Counted from the first letter of the stretch, positions 27,359 through 37,415 are shown. The stretch: 64,000 nt of DNA from Falsochrobactrum ovis (GCF_003259955.1 NZ_QLMK01000001.1:495315-559314); one strand, 5' to 3'. A program made the numbers and translations. The notes: a model not told the origin generated them from the letters alone.

Positions 27359-28378
27359 TTGACACTTGATCCGCAGCAAAAACTAAGCCCGATCAGTGCT
27401 AGATCGAATGACGTTATCCCGAAACGTCTTCTCGTGGGTATCGTTGCGCTGCCGGGATTTACGCTAACTGCATTAAGCCTGTTTCTCGATCCGTTCAGAC
27501 TTGCTGCCGATGAGCGTGATAAAAGTCGTCAAATCCGCTGTGGCTGGAAAATCTGCACCCTATCCGGCGATCCTGTCACCTCAAGTTCTGGCATGGTGGT
27601 GGAACCCAACGCCCCGCTGGGCGAGCTGGATGAATGCGATTATGTGGTGATTGTGGGCGGATTGTTAGGGCAATATCGCCCACGCCAGCGTGCATTGATT
27701 GATCTCATCAAACGAGCCGACCGGCGCGGACAGCGAGTGATTGGGCTTTGCACAGCCGCTTTTTTGCTCGCCGAAGCGGATTTGCTTGTTGATCGCAATT
27801 GTTGCGTTAGCTGGTTTCACCGCGACGATTTTCTCAATTATTTTGATGGCTTTACCGCTGATACGACCAGCCTGTTTCACAGTAGCGGTCGCCACTATAC
27901 TTGTGCCGGAGGGCTGGGCGCGGCATCCCTTGCGCTTTCCATTATCCAAAATGAAATATCAGAAGAACTAGCCCGCAAAAGCGCTTCTATTCTGCTTTTT
28001 CCATATGAGCTGGTGCGCTCTGAACAGCCCGCGCTCAGTTTCAATGGTGTCCGATCACCCCTGATCCGCAGGGCGATCCGAATTTTTGAAGAAACGCTTG
28101 AAGATCCCATTCCGATGGTTGATGTGGCAGGCCGTTTGGGAATTTCGGTGCGTCAGATGGAGCGTGTGTTTAAAACCACTTTGGGACGCACCGCGTTTGA
28201 AGTACGCGAGGAATTGCGCGTCAAGAAAGCTCGTGAGCTGCTCACCGAAACCTCGCTTTCTCTGCTGGAAGTCGCAGTGGCCAGTGGGTTTACCGATACA
28301 CGCAGCATGAACCGATCCTTTGCGCGCCAAAAACAAAAGCCACCCCGCGAATTTCGCAAGCAACAAGGCGCATTCTGA
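27359..28378 (+). CDS. GlxA-family AraC-type regulator with DJ-1/PfpI domain
   Basis: A 339-residue regulator. The N-terminal DJ-1/PfpI-like sensor domain (about 20-190) includes VIGLCTAAFLLAEADLL with the nucleophile-elbow cysteine and TSLFHSSGRHYTCAGG. The C-terminal AraC helix-turn-helix pair (about 225-335) includes PIPMVDVAGRLGISVRQMER and FTDTRSMNRSFARQKQKPP. Family members respond to metabolites such as glycine betaine, arginine or carnitine; the ligand is unknown here. The start is TTG 27359 with AGGTGA upstream; it lies 7 bp after dcd. Confidence 0.88.
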   Translation: MTLDPQQKLSPISARSNDVIPKRLLVGIVALPGFTLTALSLFLDPFRLAADERDKSRQIRCGWKICTLSGDPVTSSSGMVVEPNAPLGELDECDYVVIVGGLLGQYRPRQRALIDLIKRADRRGQRVIGLCTAAFLLAEADLLVDRNCCVSWFHRDDFLNYFDGFTADTTSLFHSSGRHYTCAGGLGAASLALSIIQNEISEELARKSASILLFPYELVRSEQPALSFNGVRSPLIRRAIRIFEETLEDPIPMVDVAGRLGISVRQMERVFKTTLGRTAFEVREELRVKKARELLTETSLSLLEVAVASGFTDTRSMNRSFARQKQKPPREFRKQQGAF

Positions 28379-28471
28379 CCAATGCTGTGCCAAAACTTGC
28401 ACATTTTATGCTGAAAGCTTATTTCACATGTTGAATTCCGCGCGCGCGGACAAGTTGAGCAGGAGAATTGC

Positions 28472-28738
28472 ATGTCCGATCGTGTAAACCGTTTTCTCGG
28501 CGATACGCCGGGCCGCGTCGTTGTAAAACTTATATTGATCTCGATTGTCGTTGGCGTGGTCATGAGCACCTTCAATTGGACGCCTTATGACATATTGTGG
28601 AATATTCGTGATTTCTTCCTACATGTTTGGAATATGGGTTTCTCCGCTTTAGCTCGTTTTGCGGATTATCTCATTCTGGGCGCCGCAGTCGTCATTCCTG
28701 CCTTTATTTTGCTCCGGATTCTCAGTTATCGCCGTTAA
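28472..28738 (+). CDS. small inner-membrane protein (DUF6460-like)
   Basis: An 88-residue protein with two membrane helices (about 18-36, VVVKLILISIVVGVVMSTF, and about 66-83, YLILGAAVVIPAFILL). A conserved-looking WTPYDILWNIRDFF amphipathic segment lies between them. AGGAGA precedes the ATG by 6 bases. It resembles short conserved Rhizobiales proteins grouped as DUF6460; the family name is from memory. Function unknown. Confidence 0.78.
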   Translation: MSDRVNRFLGDTPGRVVVKLILISIVVGVVMSTFNWTPYDILWNIRDFFLHVWNMGFSALARFADYLILGAAVVIPAFILLRILSYRR

Positions 28739-28803
28739 TTTCGCGCATTCATTCTCTGATATATGGGGTGCATGCCAAACCTTTGATGGCGAGAATGTAG
28801 TGG

Positions 28804-29283
28804 ATGATTAATCACTCAAAACACGATTCTTCCCGGCGCAGTTTTCTGATCCTCGCGGGGGGTGCTTTAACAGCTTTCTCTTTTCCGGCAGGAATTTCTT
28901 TAGCTGCGGCCGAGGATCCAACCCGCCTTTTTAATGAGATACGAAAAGCCCATGGCCTGCCAGATATGGCGACCGATACCAAGCTTGAAGCAGCCGCGTT
29001 GTTTCAAGCCCGTCTCATGGCTTCACATCAAAAGATTAGCCATTCCGTTGGTTGGGGCAATAGTTTTGGAGCGCGCATCAAAAAGGCGGGAATACGTGGT
29101 CCGGCGGCTGAAAATCTAGCGGCTGGCCAAACTAGCACCAAAGCTGCTTTTGATGCCTGGATGAAATCTCCCGGCCATCGCCGCAATATGCTGGACCCGA
29201 TATTTTCCCGTTACGGCCTTGCCTGGGCCACACCTGAAAATAAACCGCATTATATTTATTGGGCGATGATATTTGGGACTTGA
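28804..29283 (+). CDS. Tat-exported CAP/SCP-domain protein
   Basis: A 159-residue protein. The N-terminus has a twin-arginine signal (SSRRSFLILAGGALTAFSF, cleavage about residue 35). The mature part is a single CAP (SCP/PR1/YkwD) domain: FNEIRKAHGLP, KISHSVGWGN, AAENLAAGQT, FDAWMKSPGHRRNMLDP and YGLAWA. Histidine and glutamate positions of the CAP cavity are retained. It should act folded in the periplasm. Bacterial members have poorly defined roles; the target cannot be inferred. Confidence 0.87.
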   Translation: MINHSKHDSSRRSFLILAGGALTAFSFPAGISLAAAEDPTRLFNEIRKAHGLPDMATDTKLEAAALFQARLMASHQKISHSVGWGNSFGARIKKAGIRGPAAENLAAGQTSTKAAFDAWMKSPGHRRNMLDPIFSRYGLAWATPENKPHYIYWAMIFGT

Positions 29284-29467
29284 ACCATAGTTAGGTTTTG
29301 AAAGACACTGGTCGCTTGAAAAAACTTGCCGCCAAAAGCTATTTGAAGCCTGAAAGCAACTCTGAGCGCGTAGGCACTGCGACAATGCGCTGACGGAAAG
29401 CTCTGTTTTAAATAGGATTTCCAGAGTAGAGCTAAATTCACTCGCTCTTATATCGTCTGGATTGGTT

Positions 29468-30835
29468 ATGAATCAGATGCTGCACGAAAAAGGCCTGGTT
29501 TCGAGGCCGTTTGAAGTTACCCATCGCATGGTGATGATGATCGCTGTGCCGATGACCCTTGCAGCCATCACCACGCCTTTGCTTGGCTTGGTGGATATGG
29601 GTGTGGTCGGTCAGATGGGGCAGGCCGAGCTTATTGGTGGCTTGGCCATTGGCGCACTGGTTTTTGACTTCCTGCTGACCATGTTCAGCTTTTTGCGTTC
29701 TGGGACCACCGGACTTGTGGCGCAGGCGGTTGGTGCGGAAAATGCATCGGAAGAGCAAGCGATTTTTTGGCGTGCAATTATAATCGCGCTGGCAGCAGGG
29801 ACTGGCATGATCCTGTGTTTGCCGCTTATCCTTACCATCGCATCCGATTTCATTCACCCCACACCTGCAACCGCGGCTGCCATGGTGACCTATGTGTCCA
29901 TTCGGATGCTGTCAGCTCCACTGGCTTTGATAAATTATTCAGTGCTGGGGCTGTTGCTTGGTCGCGGACAGGGCGTGCTGGGTTTGAGCCTTCAAGTGCT
30001 GTTGAATGGTATTAATATTGTTCTTTGCATCATTTTGGGGCTGGAACTTGGCTGGGGCGTCGCAGGCGTCGCATGGGCCACAGTGGCGGGCGAAACGGTA
30101 GCAGCAATCGTTGGGCTGTTTTTCGTTATTCGCCATTTCAAAAAAACACAGGGCGGTTTTCCCGGTCGGAAACGTATTTTTCAAAAAGATGGCATCCTGC
30201 GCATGATCGCGATTAATCGCGATATTATGATCCGATCCATTTTGCTGTTAACGGCTTTTGCTTTTTTCACGCGTGCTGGCGCAGAATTTGGCCCGGTCAC
30301 ACTGGCCGCAAATGCGGTATTGATGAATTTCTTCCTTATTTGCGGGTTTTTCCTGGATGGCATGGCCACCGCCGTTGAACAGATCGTCGGTCGCTCGATT
30401 GGCGCGCGCTATAGCCCGGCTTTTGTCCGCGGCGCAAAGCTTACCTTCATCTGGGGGCTTTGTATGTCTATTACAGTTGCAGCGCTTTTGCTGATTTTTG
30501 GCGATGCCATTATTGAGCTGCTCTCAAAGGCTGAAGATGTCCGTGTTGAGGCCAGCACCTATCTTTTCTGGGCTGCATTGACAGGCCTAACCGGCCTGCT
30601 GGCATTTCACATGGATGGGGTCTATATCGGCGCGACATGGTCGCGCGATATGCGCAATATGATGATCGTTTCGCTTGCGGTATTTTTGGCAGCACTGTAT
30701 GCGTTGAAACCGGTGATGGGCAATCACGGCCTCTGGCTGGCGCTCAATCTCTTCCTATCCATTCGCGGCATTACCCTATTTGCGATGTTGCCGCGGCGTT
30801 ATAGGTCAGAATTTTTCCCTTTATTCAAACCGTAA
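29468..30835 (+). CDS. MATE family efflux transporter (DinF branch)
   Basis: A 455-residue, roughly 12-helix multi-antimicrobial extrusion protein. MATE features are AVPMTLAAITTPLLGLVDMG near the N-terminus, LRSGTTGLVAQAVGAE, and in the second half NAVLMNFFLICGFFLDGMAT with EQIVGRSIGA. The pattern is closest to DinF-type carriers, which export cationic or organic compounds using H+ or Na+. The start ATG 29468 follows an in-frame TTG at 29462; neither has a strong ribosome site. I saw no alphaproteobacterial LexA box (GTTC-N7-GTTC) upstream. The 3' end overlaps convergent pyrD by 11 bp. Confidence 0.9.
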   Translation: MNQMLHEKGLVSRPFEVTHRMVMMIAVPMTLAAITTPLLGLVDMGVVGQMGQAELIGGLAIGALVFDFLLTMFSFLRSGTTGLVAQAVGAENASEEQAIFWRAIIIALAAGTGMILCLPLILTIASDFIHPTPATAAAMVTYVSIRMLSAPLALINYSVLGLLLGRGQGVLGLSLQVLLNGINIVLCIILGLELGWGVAGVAWATVAGETVAAIVGLFFVIRHFKKTQGGFPGRKRIFQKDGILRMIAINRDIMIRSILLLTAFAFFTRAGAEFGPVTLAANAVLMNFFLICGFFLDGMATAVEQIVGRSIGARYSPAFVRGAKLTFIWGLCMSITVAALLLIFGDAIIELLSKAEDVRVEASTYLFWAALTGLTGLLAFHMDGVYIGATWSRDMRNMMIVSLAVFLAALYALKPVMGNHGLWLALNLFLSIRGITLFAMLPRRYRSEFFPLFKP

Positions 30836-31916
30836 GCTGTCGGGCTGCCCATTGCTTGGTTTCGCGGTCTCGCAGATCGGCAATATTGTTGACGCCGGAG
30901 CGCTTCACGCTTTCGGATAGGCCGCGCAGAATTTCCCGGACAATTCCCGGACCGCGATAGATCATACCTGTATAAAGCTGCACCAAATCGGCGCCAGCCT
31001 TGATCTTAGCCAGTGCGGTTTCCGTATTATGAACTCCACCCACGCCAATCAATGGCAGCTCCGGCCCGACACGCTCACGCATACGCGCAAGAATAATGGT
31101 GGAGCGATCAAACAACGGCGCACCCGACAGGCCGCCGGTTTCATCGCGATTTGCACTTTTCAAGCCGTCGCGTGAGAGAGTGGTATTAGAAACAATGATA
31201 CCGTCGAGCTTATGCTCCAGCACTTTGGCTGCAATATCATCCAACTCGGCATCTTCCAAATCCGGTGCAATTTTTAGGAATACTGGCCGCTTGAGCGTGC
31301 ACATTTTTCCTTCCTCATCCCGTGCCTGCAAAACACGCGATAATAGCTCATGCAATGCCTCGCGTGATTGAAGATTGCGCAGACCGGGCGTATTGGGCGA
31401 GGAAATATTGACCGTAAAATACCGCGCCAGCTGATAGAAACGGCGTATACCTGCTACATAATCTGCGACACGATCTTCGGCATCTTTGTTGGCACCAATA
31501 TTGATACCCACAATGCCGCCATTTCCAACCCGCTCCGACAAACGCTTATAGGCAGCCTCATGCCCTTCATTGTTAAATCCAAGCCGGTTGATCACAGCAT
31601 TATCTTCTGTCAGGCGGAAAATGCGGGGCCGTTTATTGCCGCTTTGCGGGCGAGGGGTAAGAGTGCCAACTTCCGTAAAGCCAAAGCCAAGCTTCAACAA
31701 TGCGTCTGGCACTTCGGCATTCTTGTCATAGCCAGCGGCCATTCCTATTGGATTGGGAAATTGCAATCCGGCGATTTTCACCGACAGGGTAGGGTCATTA
31801 AACCGTCCACAAGAGATGACCCCAGTTTTCAGACCCGCAATTGAAAGGCCGTGTGCCTGTTCCGCGTCGAACGAAAACAAGGCCCGACGCCCGATTAATT
31901 CAAAAAGACCGCCCAT
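30825..31916 (-). CDS. pyrD: dihydroorotate dehydrogenase (quinone), class 2
   Basis: A 363-residue membrane-associated flavoprotein oxidising dihydroorotate to orotate in pyrimidine synthesis, electrons going to quinone. The N-terminal helix (FELIGRRALFSFDAEQAHGL) is the class 2 membrane/quinone element. FMN-barrel motifs are NPIGMAAGYDKNAE, RLGFNNEGH, VNISSPNTPGLRNLQ with the catalytic serine nearby, SNTTLSRDG, and GVGGVHNTETALAKIKAGAD. It follows the DUF952 gene by 5 bp, forming a two-gene operon. Confidence 0.96.
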   Translation of the reverse strand: MGGLFELIGRRALFSFDAEQAHGLSIAGLKTGVISCGRFNDPTLSVKIAGLQFPNPIGMAAGYDKNAEVPDALLKLGFGFTEVGTLTPRPQSGNKRPRIFRLTEDNAVINRLGFNNEGHEAAYKRLSERVGNGGIVGINIGANKDAEDRVADYVAGIRRFYQLARYFTVNISSPNTPGLRNLQSREALHELLSRVLQARDEEGKMCTLKRPVFLKIAPDLEDAELDDIAAKVLEHKLDGIIVSNTTLSRDGLKSANRDETGGLSGAPLFDRSTIILARMRERVGPELPLIGVGGVHNTETALAKIKAGADLVQLYTGMIYRGPGIVREILRGLSESVKRSGVNNIADLRDRETKQWAARQLTV

Positions 31917-31921
31917 TTTTC

Positions 31922-32266
31922 TTAAAGCTCCGGAAAAATATGCAGACCGTTTGCATCCAGCGTCAACGGTTCGACTTTGGTTACTGCATCCATTGGCAGT
32001 GCGGCATAAAGATGTGGGAAAAGCGCTCCTCCGCGGGAGACTTCATATAAAAGCTTATCGCCTAGCTTTTCCGCATCAACGCTAACAAGCAGCAGGTCCG
32101 TCTGGCCTGCAAAATGTTTTGCGGCCGTTTCGCGCACCTGCTCTCCTGTTGAAAAATGGATATACCCATCCGCAATATCAACAGCTGCGCCTTCGAATAT
32201 GCCAGACTTTTCTGCTTGCGCCCAGAGGTCCTGTGGCACGATTTTGTAGATGGTCGTTTTCATCAT
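31922..32266 (-). CDS. DUF952 family protein
   Basis: A 114-residue cytoplasmic protein of DUF952. Motifs are IYKIVPQDLWAQAEKSG, DGYIHFSTGEQVRETAAKHF, LLLVSVDAEKLGDKLLYE and FPHLYAALPMDAV. This domain resembles ADP-ribosyltransferase-related folds, but its function is not established. GAGAGG precedes two adjacent ATG codons (32266 and 32263). It is upstream of and coupled with pyrD. Confidence 0.88.
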   Translation of the reverse strand: MMKTTIYKIVPQDLWAQAEKSGIFEGAAVDIADGYIHFSTGEQVRETAAKHFAGQTDLLLVSVDAEKLGDKLLYEVSRGGALFPHLYAALPMDAVTKVEPLTLDANGLHIFPEL

Positions 32267-32371
32267 CGCGCCTCTCTAAACTGAAATAATACATAAATCA
32301 AAGCATTGTCGTATTCGCTTTTTTGCATAGCTGCCTTATCATGTAACAATACTGGATAAGGAGATCATACC

Positions 32372-32821
32372 ATGCTTAGCAGGTTCATGCCGCTTCCAGC
32401 TAAAGCCGCTGGCTGTATTCTGAGTGTAGCTTTTCTTATGAGCAATGCAAATGCTCAGGATGCAGGGCGTTATCAGCTTGAAAAAACCGAAAATGGCTAT
32501 GTCCGGCTTGATACGCGCACCGGAGCGCTTTCTATATGTCGTCTTGAGGCTGAGCAACTCGTTTGCAAAATGGCGACCGAAGATCGTGAAGCCTATGAAG
32601 ATGACATTACGGATCTTAGCAAACGCGTAAAAGCGTTGGAGGAAAAAATAGCAAATATTGAGCCTCAGGTCAGCAGACATCAAGGCTTTCCATCCGAAGA
32701 CGATTTCGAGCGCTCCATGAGCTATATGGAACGTTTTATGCGCCGTTTCATGGATATTGCCAAGAGTTTTGACCGTCAAACGCAAGATCCGGCTGAACCG
32801 GATAATCCCGGAAAAACTTGA
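32372..32821 (+). CDS. secreted coiled-coil protein, unknown function
   Basis: A 149-residue protein with a signal peptide (cleavage about residue 28, NANAQ-DA). The mature part starts with a short beta-like region (YQLEKTENGYVRLDTRTGAL, CRLEAEQLVC with two cysteines that could bridge). A heptad-rich coiled coil (DDITDLSKRVKALEEKIANI) and a Met/Arg-rich helix near the end follow. AAGGAG lies upstream of the ATG. Probably periplasmic. I do not recognise the family. Confidence 0.8.
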   Translation: MLSRFMPLPAKAAGCILSVAFLMSNANAQDAGRYQLEKTENGYVRLDTRTGALSICRLEAEQLVCKMATEDREAYEDDITDLSKRVKALEEKIANIEPQVSRHQGFPSEDDFERSMSYMERFMRRFMDIAKSFDRQTQDPAEPDNPGKT

Positions 32822-33063
32822 GCTAGCCGCGCCCAAGCCATCGCAGAATACTTGTGCCCATTAACCCATTTAGTGGGGAGGAACGATAAACACTGCCGGT
32901 AGAATTGGCATTTATGTAGCTTAATTTTAACGTTTAATTAAACAAAACTGACGGCAGACGGGTTTGTGTACACCCTTGCCGCCATCTGGCCGCATTATGT
33001 GTTAAATTTAAGCAGAGAATAAACAACCATGCACCCTCTTGAATGGGGATGAAAAGGCATTTT

Positions 33064-34014
33064 ATGACGCGCAATACGCTTTATCCGGAAATCCAGCCTT
33101 TTAAGGAAGAGATGATTCAGGTGTCACCGCTGCACACAATATATGTGGAGCAATGCGGCAATCCGGACGGAAAGCCCGTCATTATGATCCATGGCGGTCC
33201 CGGTGGAGGGATCACTCCGACCATGCGGCGCCTGCATGATCCCGAAAAATATCGCATTATTCTTTTTGATCAGCGTGGTTGTGGTCGTTCGATACCCCAG
33301 GCGGAATTGCGTGAAAATACCACCTGGGATCTTGTCGCCGATATGGAACATATTCGCGCGCATCTGGGTGTGGAAAAATGGCAAGTTTTCGGTGGTTCCT
33401 GGGGGTCGACGCTGGGGCTAGCCTATGCGCAATCGCACCCTGAACGTGTAGCGGAACTCATTCTGCGTGGCATTTTCATGATCCGGCGCTTTGAGATCGA
33501 CTGGATGTATTCAAATGGCGCGAGCATTATTTTTCCGGATCATTTCGAAGCCTATCACGACCACATTCCTGAAAATGAGCGCGCAGATATGATCGCTGCT
33601 TATTATAAACGCCTGACCGACCCTGATCCGCAGGTCCAGCTTGAGGCCGCGCGTCGCTGGGCACGGTGGGAAGGCTCTGTTTTATCCATAGAACCCGATC
33701 CGGCGCGGGTAGAAGCTTTCGGTGAAGACCTTTATGCGGTGGCTTTCGCTCGCATCGAGTGCCATTATTTCCAAAATAGAGGTTTTCTCGATAGTGACGA
33801 TCAGTTGCTGAGAAATACCGATCGCATCCGCCATATTCCCGGCGTTATCGTGCATGGTCGTTATGATATTTGCACCCCTTTCATCAATGCGTGGCAATTA
33901 AAAAAGATGTGGCCAGAAGCGGATCTGAAAATTGTCGAAGATGCCGGCCATGCCGTGACAGAGCCGGGCATAACGCACGAGCTTATTGAGGCAACCAAAC
34001 GTTTCGCTGCGTGA
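33064..34014 (+). CDS. pip: proline iminopeptidase
   Basis: A 316-residue alpha/beta hydrolase (S33) removing N-terminal proline from peptides. Motifs are VYVEQCGNP-like IYVEQCGNPDGKP, MIHGGPGGG (oxyanion region), FDQRGCGRS, the nucleophile serine in FGGSWGSTLGLAYAQ, the aspartate in HGRYDICTPF and the histidine in DAGHAVTEPG. I chose ATG 33064, which gives the family start MTRNTLYPEI; ATG codons at 33043 and 33049 are also in frame. A terminator follows. Confidence 0.93.
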   Translation: MTRNTLYPEIQPFKEEMIQVSPLHTIYVEQCGNPDGKPVIMIHGGPGGGITPTMRRLHDPEKYRIILFDQRGCGRSIPQAELRENTTWDLVADMEHIRAHLGVEKWQVFGGSWGSTLGLAYAQSHPERVAELILRGIFMIRRFEIDWMYSNGASIIFPDHFEAYHDHIPENERADMIAAYYKRLTDPDPQVQLEAARRWARWEGSVLSIEPDPARVEAFGEDLYAVAFARIECHYFQNRGFLDSDDQLLRNTDRIRHIPGVIVHGRYDICTPFINAWQLKKMWPEADLKIVEDAGHAVTEPGITHELIEATKRFAA

Positions 34015-34054
34015 GAATAGCGCCAGACCAACAATATTTCATACTGGAATGAAC

Positions 34055-34084
34055 AAAATGCGCTCTTTCGGGCGCATTTTATTG
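34055..34084 (+). terminator. Rho-independent terminator after pip
   Basis: AAAATGCGCTC pairs with GGGCGCATTTT around a TTTC loop (one G-T pair), ending in TTTTATT. Confidence 0.75.
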
Positions 34085-34230
34085 TTCATCTTTTCTTTGC
34101 TCATTTCAGCTAAAAATCGCACCATGGCCGATTGTAACCGCTATATTGTTGATGAATTATCATCAGTTTGATTGGATGGACCTTAACCAGACGGCCCGGT
34201 TTTGTTCATGTGCGAGAGGGATAAAAGCAG

Positions 34231-34644
34231 ATGTTGAAAGAGTTCAAGGAATTCGCCCTTAAGGGCAACATGGTTGATCTGGCAATTGGTGTTATCATTG
34301 GTGGTGCTTTCGGCGGCCTCGTCAATTCCATTGTCAATGATATCATTATGCCCATCATTGGATTGGTCACGGGCGGTATTGATTTTTCCAACATGTATAT
34401 CCAGCTTGCTGGCGCGCCCCAAAGCACGCTTGCTGCTGCCCGTGAAGCTGGTGCGACTATTGCTTATGGCAATTTTATAACGCTACTTATCAACTTCCTG
34501 ATTATTGCTTGGGTGCTCTTCATCGTCGTTAAGGGAATGAACCGTTTGAAGAAGCAAGAAGAGGCAAAGCCGGAGCCGGAAGCGCCACGTGATGAAGTTC
34601 TTCTCACCGAAATTCGTGATCTTCTGGCACAGAAGAAAGCTTAA
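34231..34644 (+). CDS. mscL: large-conductance mechanosensitive channel
   Basis: A 137-residue inner-membrane channel releasing solutes on osmotic downshock. The N-terminal amphipathic helix and TM1 read [41 protein letters not shown] periplasmic loop follows, then TM2 ([20 protein letters not shown]). The charged C-terminal bundle ends in [10 protein letters not shown]. Length is standard. It has its own terminator. Confidence 0.96.
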   Translation: MLKEFKEFALKGNMVDLAIGVIIGGAFGGLVNSIVNDIIMPIIGLVTGGIDFSNMYIQLAGAPQSTLAAAREAGATIAYGNFITLLINFLIIAWVLFIVVKGMNRLKKQEEAKPEPEAPRDEVLLTEIRDLLAQKKA

Positions 34645-34660
34645 TCTAGTTGATAGTCTG

Positions 34661-34685
34661 AAACGGGGCTTTTGAGCTCCGTTTT
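34661..34685 (+). terminator. Rho-independent terminator of mscL
   Basis: AAACGGGGC / GCTCCGTTT stem (one G-T pair) with a TTTTGA loop, then TT. Confidence 0.65.
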
Positions 34686-34788
34686 CAATTCATCAGCAGA
34701 ATTGATCAAATCATCACAATTTGCCGCGTGATTTAATCAGCGCCCCTTGCTAAGCATGGGGTGTTAAGCGCAATGGGGAACAATTTTA

Positions 34789-35955
34789 ATGACGCTGATT
34801 GCTAACCTTCGCCAAGAAGCAGCCAACTCGCCGCAAAGCGGAATTATTCAGGTTGCCGATCACGGTCGAAATAAACCGGGCATCATTCCTTTATGGGTGG
34901 GTGAAGGTGATTTGCCGACGCCTGAATTTATTCGTGAGGCAGCGCAAAAGAGCATTATCGATGGCGAGACCTTTTATACATGGCAGGCTGGCATCCCAGA
35001 ATTGCGTGAGGCGCTAGCGCGTTATCACCAGCGGCATTTTTCGCAGAGTTTTCAGCCCGAAAATTTCTATGTCACTGGCTCCGGCATGCACGCCATTGAA
35101 ATGGCGCTAAAAGCCACCACCGGTGCGGGGGAAGAAGCAATCTATCTCTCGCCCGCCTGGCCAAATTTCGTAGGCGCGGCTGGCCTTGCGGGGGCTACGC
35201 CGGTGCCTGTATCGTTAGATTTTGGCCCAAATGGCTGGATGCTTGATCCTGAAAAAATCGCATCAGCGATAACGCCTAAAACGCGTGCGCTCTTTATTAA
35301 TACGCCGTCAAATCCCACCGGATGGACCGCCAATCGTGAAACTTTACAATACATTCTTGATTTAGCGCGTGAAAAAGGCATCTGGATCATCGCCGATGAA
35401 ATTTACGCCCAATTCTATTATGGCGGGCGTCGCGCACCATCCTTCATGGATATTATGGAGCCAGAAGATCGAATTTTATTTGTCAATTCCTTCTCCAAAA
35501 ACTGGGCGATGACTGGCTGGCGGATTGGCTGGATGACAGTGCATCCTTCGCTTGGCCCCGTGGTCGAGAACTTGATCCAATATTCCAATTCCGGCGTTGC
35601 ACAATTCATGCAGCGCGGCGCGGTCGCGGCACTTGATCATGGCGATGATTTTGTTGCGATGCAGGTTGAGCGCGCTCACCAAGTCCGTGATCGTCTTTGC
35701 GCGACATTGCAATCGACAGGTAAAGTCAGCCTGACGCCACCCGAAGGAGCATTTTATCTTTTCTTCGGCGTGGATGGGGTGAGCAATTCCTTGCAGGCAG
35801 CAATAGATATGGTTGATCAGGCCAATGTTGGCCTTGCTCCGGGCAGTGCTTTTGGCGTGGGTGGCGAAGGGTTTTTCCGCCTCTGCTTTGGTCGCAATCC
35901 GCAGCAGGTTGATGAAGCGGCTGAAAGACTGGTGAGCTGGATTAACGCCCGATAA
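34789..35955 (+). CDS. PLP-dependent class I aminotransferase
   Basis: A 388-residue fold-type I aminotransferase. Segments are LWVGEGDLPTPEFI, FYTWQAGIPELREALARYH, NTPSNPTGWTANRE, IADEIYAQFYYGG, the PLP lysine in VNSFSKNWAMTGWRIGWM, and the C-terminal arginine region FFRLCFGRNP. It resembles aspartate/alanine-type transaminases; the substrate is not readable from sequence. GGGGAAC precedes the ATG. Transcribed alone between mscL and convergent hemA. Confidence 0.88.
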   Translation: MTLIANLRQEAANSPQSGIIQVADHGRNKPGIIPLWVGEGDLPTPEFIREAAQKSIIDGETFYTWQAGIPELREALARYHQRHFSQSFQPENFYVTGSGMHAIEMALKATTGAGEEAIYLSPAWPNFVGAAGLAGATPVPVSLDFGPNGWMLDPEKIASAITPKTRALFINTPSNPTGWTANRETLQYILDLAREKGIWIIADEIYAQFYYGGRRAPSFMDIMEPEDRILFVNSFSKNWAMTGWRIGWMTVHPSLGPVVENLIQYSNSGVAQFMQRGAVAALDHGDDFVAMQVERAHQVRDRLCATLQSTGKVSLTPPEGAFYLFFGVDGVSNSLQAAIDMVDQANVGLAPGSAFGVGGEGFFRLCFGRNPQQVDEAAERLVSWINAR

Positions 35956-35997
35956 TAGCTCACGACAATTCAGGCGATCTGGCTCAACGCCAGATGC

Positions 35998-36024
35998 AAA
36001 AAAAGGCCGGTTAAACCGGCCTTT
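35998..36024 (-). terminator. Terminator of hemA
   Basis: AAAGGCCGG / CCGGCCTTT stem; on the minus strand it is followed by seven T residues. A second hairpin (ATCTGGC / GCCAGAT, about 35978-35996) lies just beyond it. Confidence 0.75.
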
Positions 36025-36044
36025 AATCCCTATGCAACGGTAAC

Positions 36045-37322
36045 TTAACCGCCCGCCTGCGAAACCATCAGCGGAATAACCCGGTCAGACGCTGCTACCT
36101 TAGGAGCATCTGGCTCGGCAAATGGAATACCAAGCTCGTTCCATACCTCTATCAACGCTTCTTTCAGACCATCGATAAGTGCATCATCGTGGAATGGCGT
36201 CGGAGTGATGCGTAGACGCTCGGTACCGCGCGGAACTGTCGGATAATTAATCGGCTGAATATAGATGCCATGTACTTGCAGCAGGCGATCACTTGCCTTT
36301 TTGCAAAGTTCAGGATCACCGACCAGAACCGGAACAATATGCGTTTCCGATGGCATCACCGGCAGGCCTGCCGCTGACAATATATCCTTGGTACGCTGCG
36401 CCTGACGTTGCTGGCCAGCGCGCTCTTCATTCGACGCTTTCAGGTGGCGGATTGACGCGGTGGCAGCAGATGCAACTGCTGGCGGCAGCGAAGTTGTGAA
36501 AATAAAGCCCGGCGCATAGGAGCGGACCGCATCAATGATCGCGCGCGAACCGGTAATGTAGCCGCCCAGCGTACCAAAGGCTTTTGCCAGCGTACCTTCG
36601 ATAATGTCGATGCGATGAGCAAGATTGTCACGGTCGGTGATACCACCGCCCCGCTCACCATACATGCCAACCGCATGAACCTCATCAATATAGGTCATCG
36701 CATTATATTTATCTGCGAGATCCGCTATCTTTTCGATAGGCGCAATATCGCCATCCATCGAATAGACAGATTCAAACACGATCAGCTTGGCGCGAGAAGG
36801 ATCAGCAGCCTTTAGCAACTGCTCCAAATGCTCAACGTCATTATGACGGAAAATCTTTTTCTCCGCACCCGAACGGCGCACACCTTCGATCATCGAGGCG
36901 TGATTAAGCTCATCCGAAAGAATGAGACAATTGGGCAGCAACCGCCCGATCGTCGAAATTGACGCTTCGTTGGAAATGAAACCTGAAGTGAAAACCAATC
37001 CAGCTTCTTTGCCATGCAGATCTGCAAGCTCGGCTTCCAGTTGAACAAGCGGATGGCTATTGCCCGAAATATTGCGGGTACCACCAGCACCGGTGCCGAC
37101 AGACTTTGCTGTGTCACACATAGCTTTAATGACATCCGGATGGTGCCCCATGCCCAAATAGTCATTTGAACACCAAACGGTTATTTCGCGACTCATGCCA
37201 TTGTTACGCCAGAGAGCACGGGGAAAACGTCCCACAATGCGTTCAAGATCAGCGAAAACGCGATAGCGCTTCTCGGCGTGCAACTGATCAATCGCTTCTT
37301 CGAAAAAACGGCGATAATCCAT
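36045..37322 (-). CDS. hemA: 5-aminolevulinate synthase
   Basis: A 425-residue PLP enzyme condensing glycine and succinyl-CoA to 5-aminolevulinate, the Shemin route of heme synthesis typical of alphaproteobacteria. Motifs are [60 protein letters not shown], and the PLP lysine 247 in [15 protein letters not shown]. Length matches the family. An FNR-like box lies about 95 bp upstream, which would fit oxygen control of heme synthesis. Confidence 0.96.
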   Translation of the reverse strand: MDYRRFFEEAIDQLHAEKRYRVFADLERIVGRFPRALWRNNGMSREITVWCSNDYLGMGHHPDVIKAMCDTAKSVGTGAGGTRNISGNSHPLVQLEAELADLHGKEAGLVFTSGFISNEASISTIGRLLPNCLILSDELNHASMIEGVRRSGAEKKIFRHNDVEHLEQLLKAADPSRAKLIVFESVYSMDGDIAPIEKIADLADKYNAMTYIDEVHAVGMYGERGGGITDRDNLAHRIDIIEGTLAKAFGTLGGYITGSRAIIDAVRSYAPGFIFTTSLPPAVASAATASIRHLKASNEERAGQQRQAQRTKDILSAAGLPVMPSETHIVPVLVGDPELCKKASDRLLQVHGIYIQPINYPTVPRGTERLRITPTPFHDDALIDGLKEALIEVWNELGIPFAEPDAPKVAASDRVIPLMVSQAGG

Positions 37323-37415
37323 TATGCGCTCCTTGTCTGCGTGTTAGTAGCGCTTTTGGTTTCCTGCGTCCATGGCGCAATGATGGGCAATTTGCCACGC
37401 TGCGAGGCTAAAGCA

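Noticed and set aside
29284-29467. LexA/SOS box before the DinF-like MATE gene
   Set aside because: No GTTC-N7-GTTC or similar palindrome was found by eye.
36440-36688. Open frames antisense or out of frame within hemA
   Set aside because: Shadow frames of a strongly supported gene.
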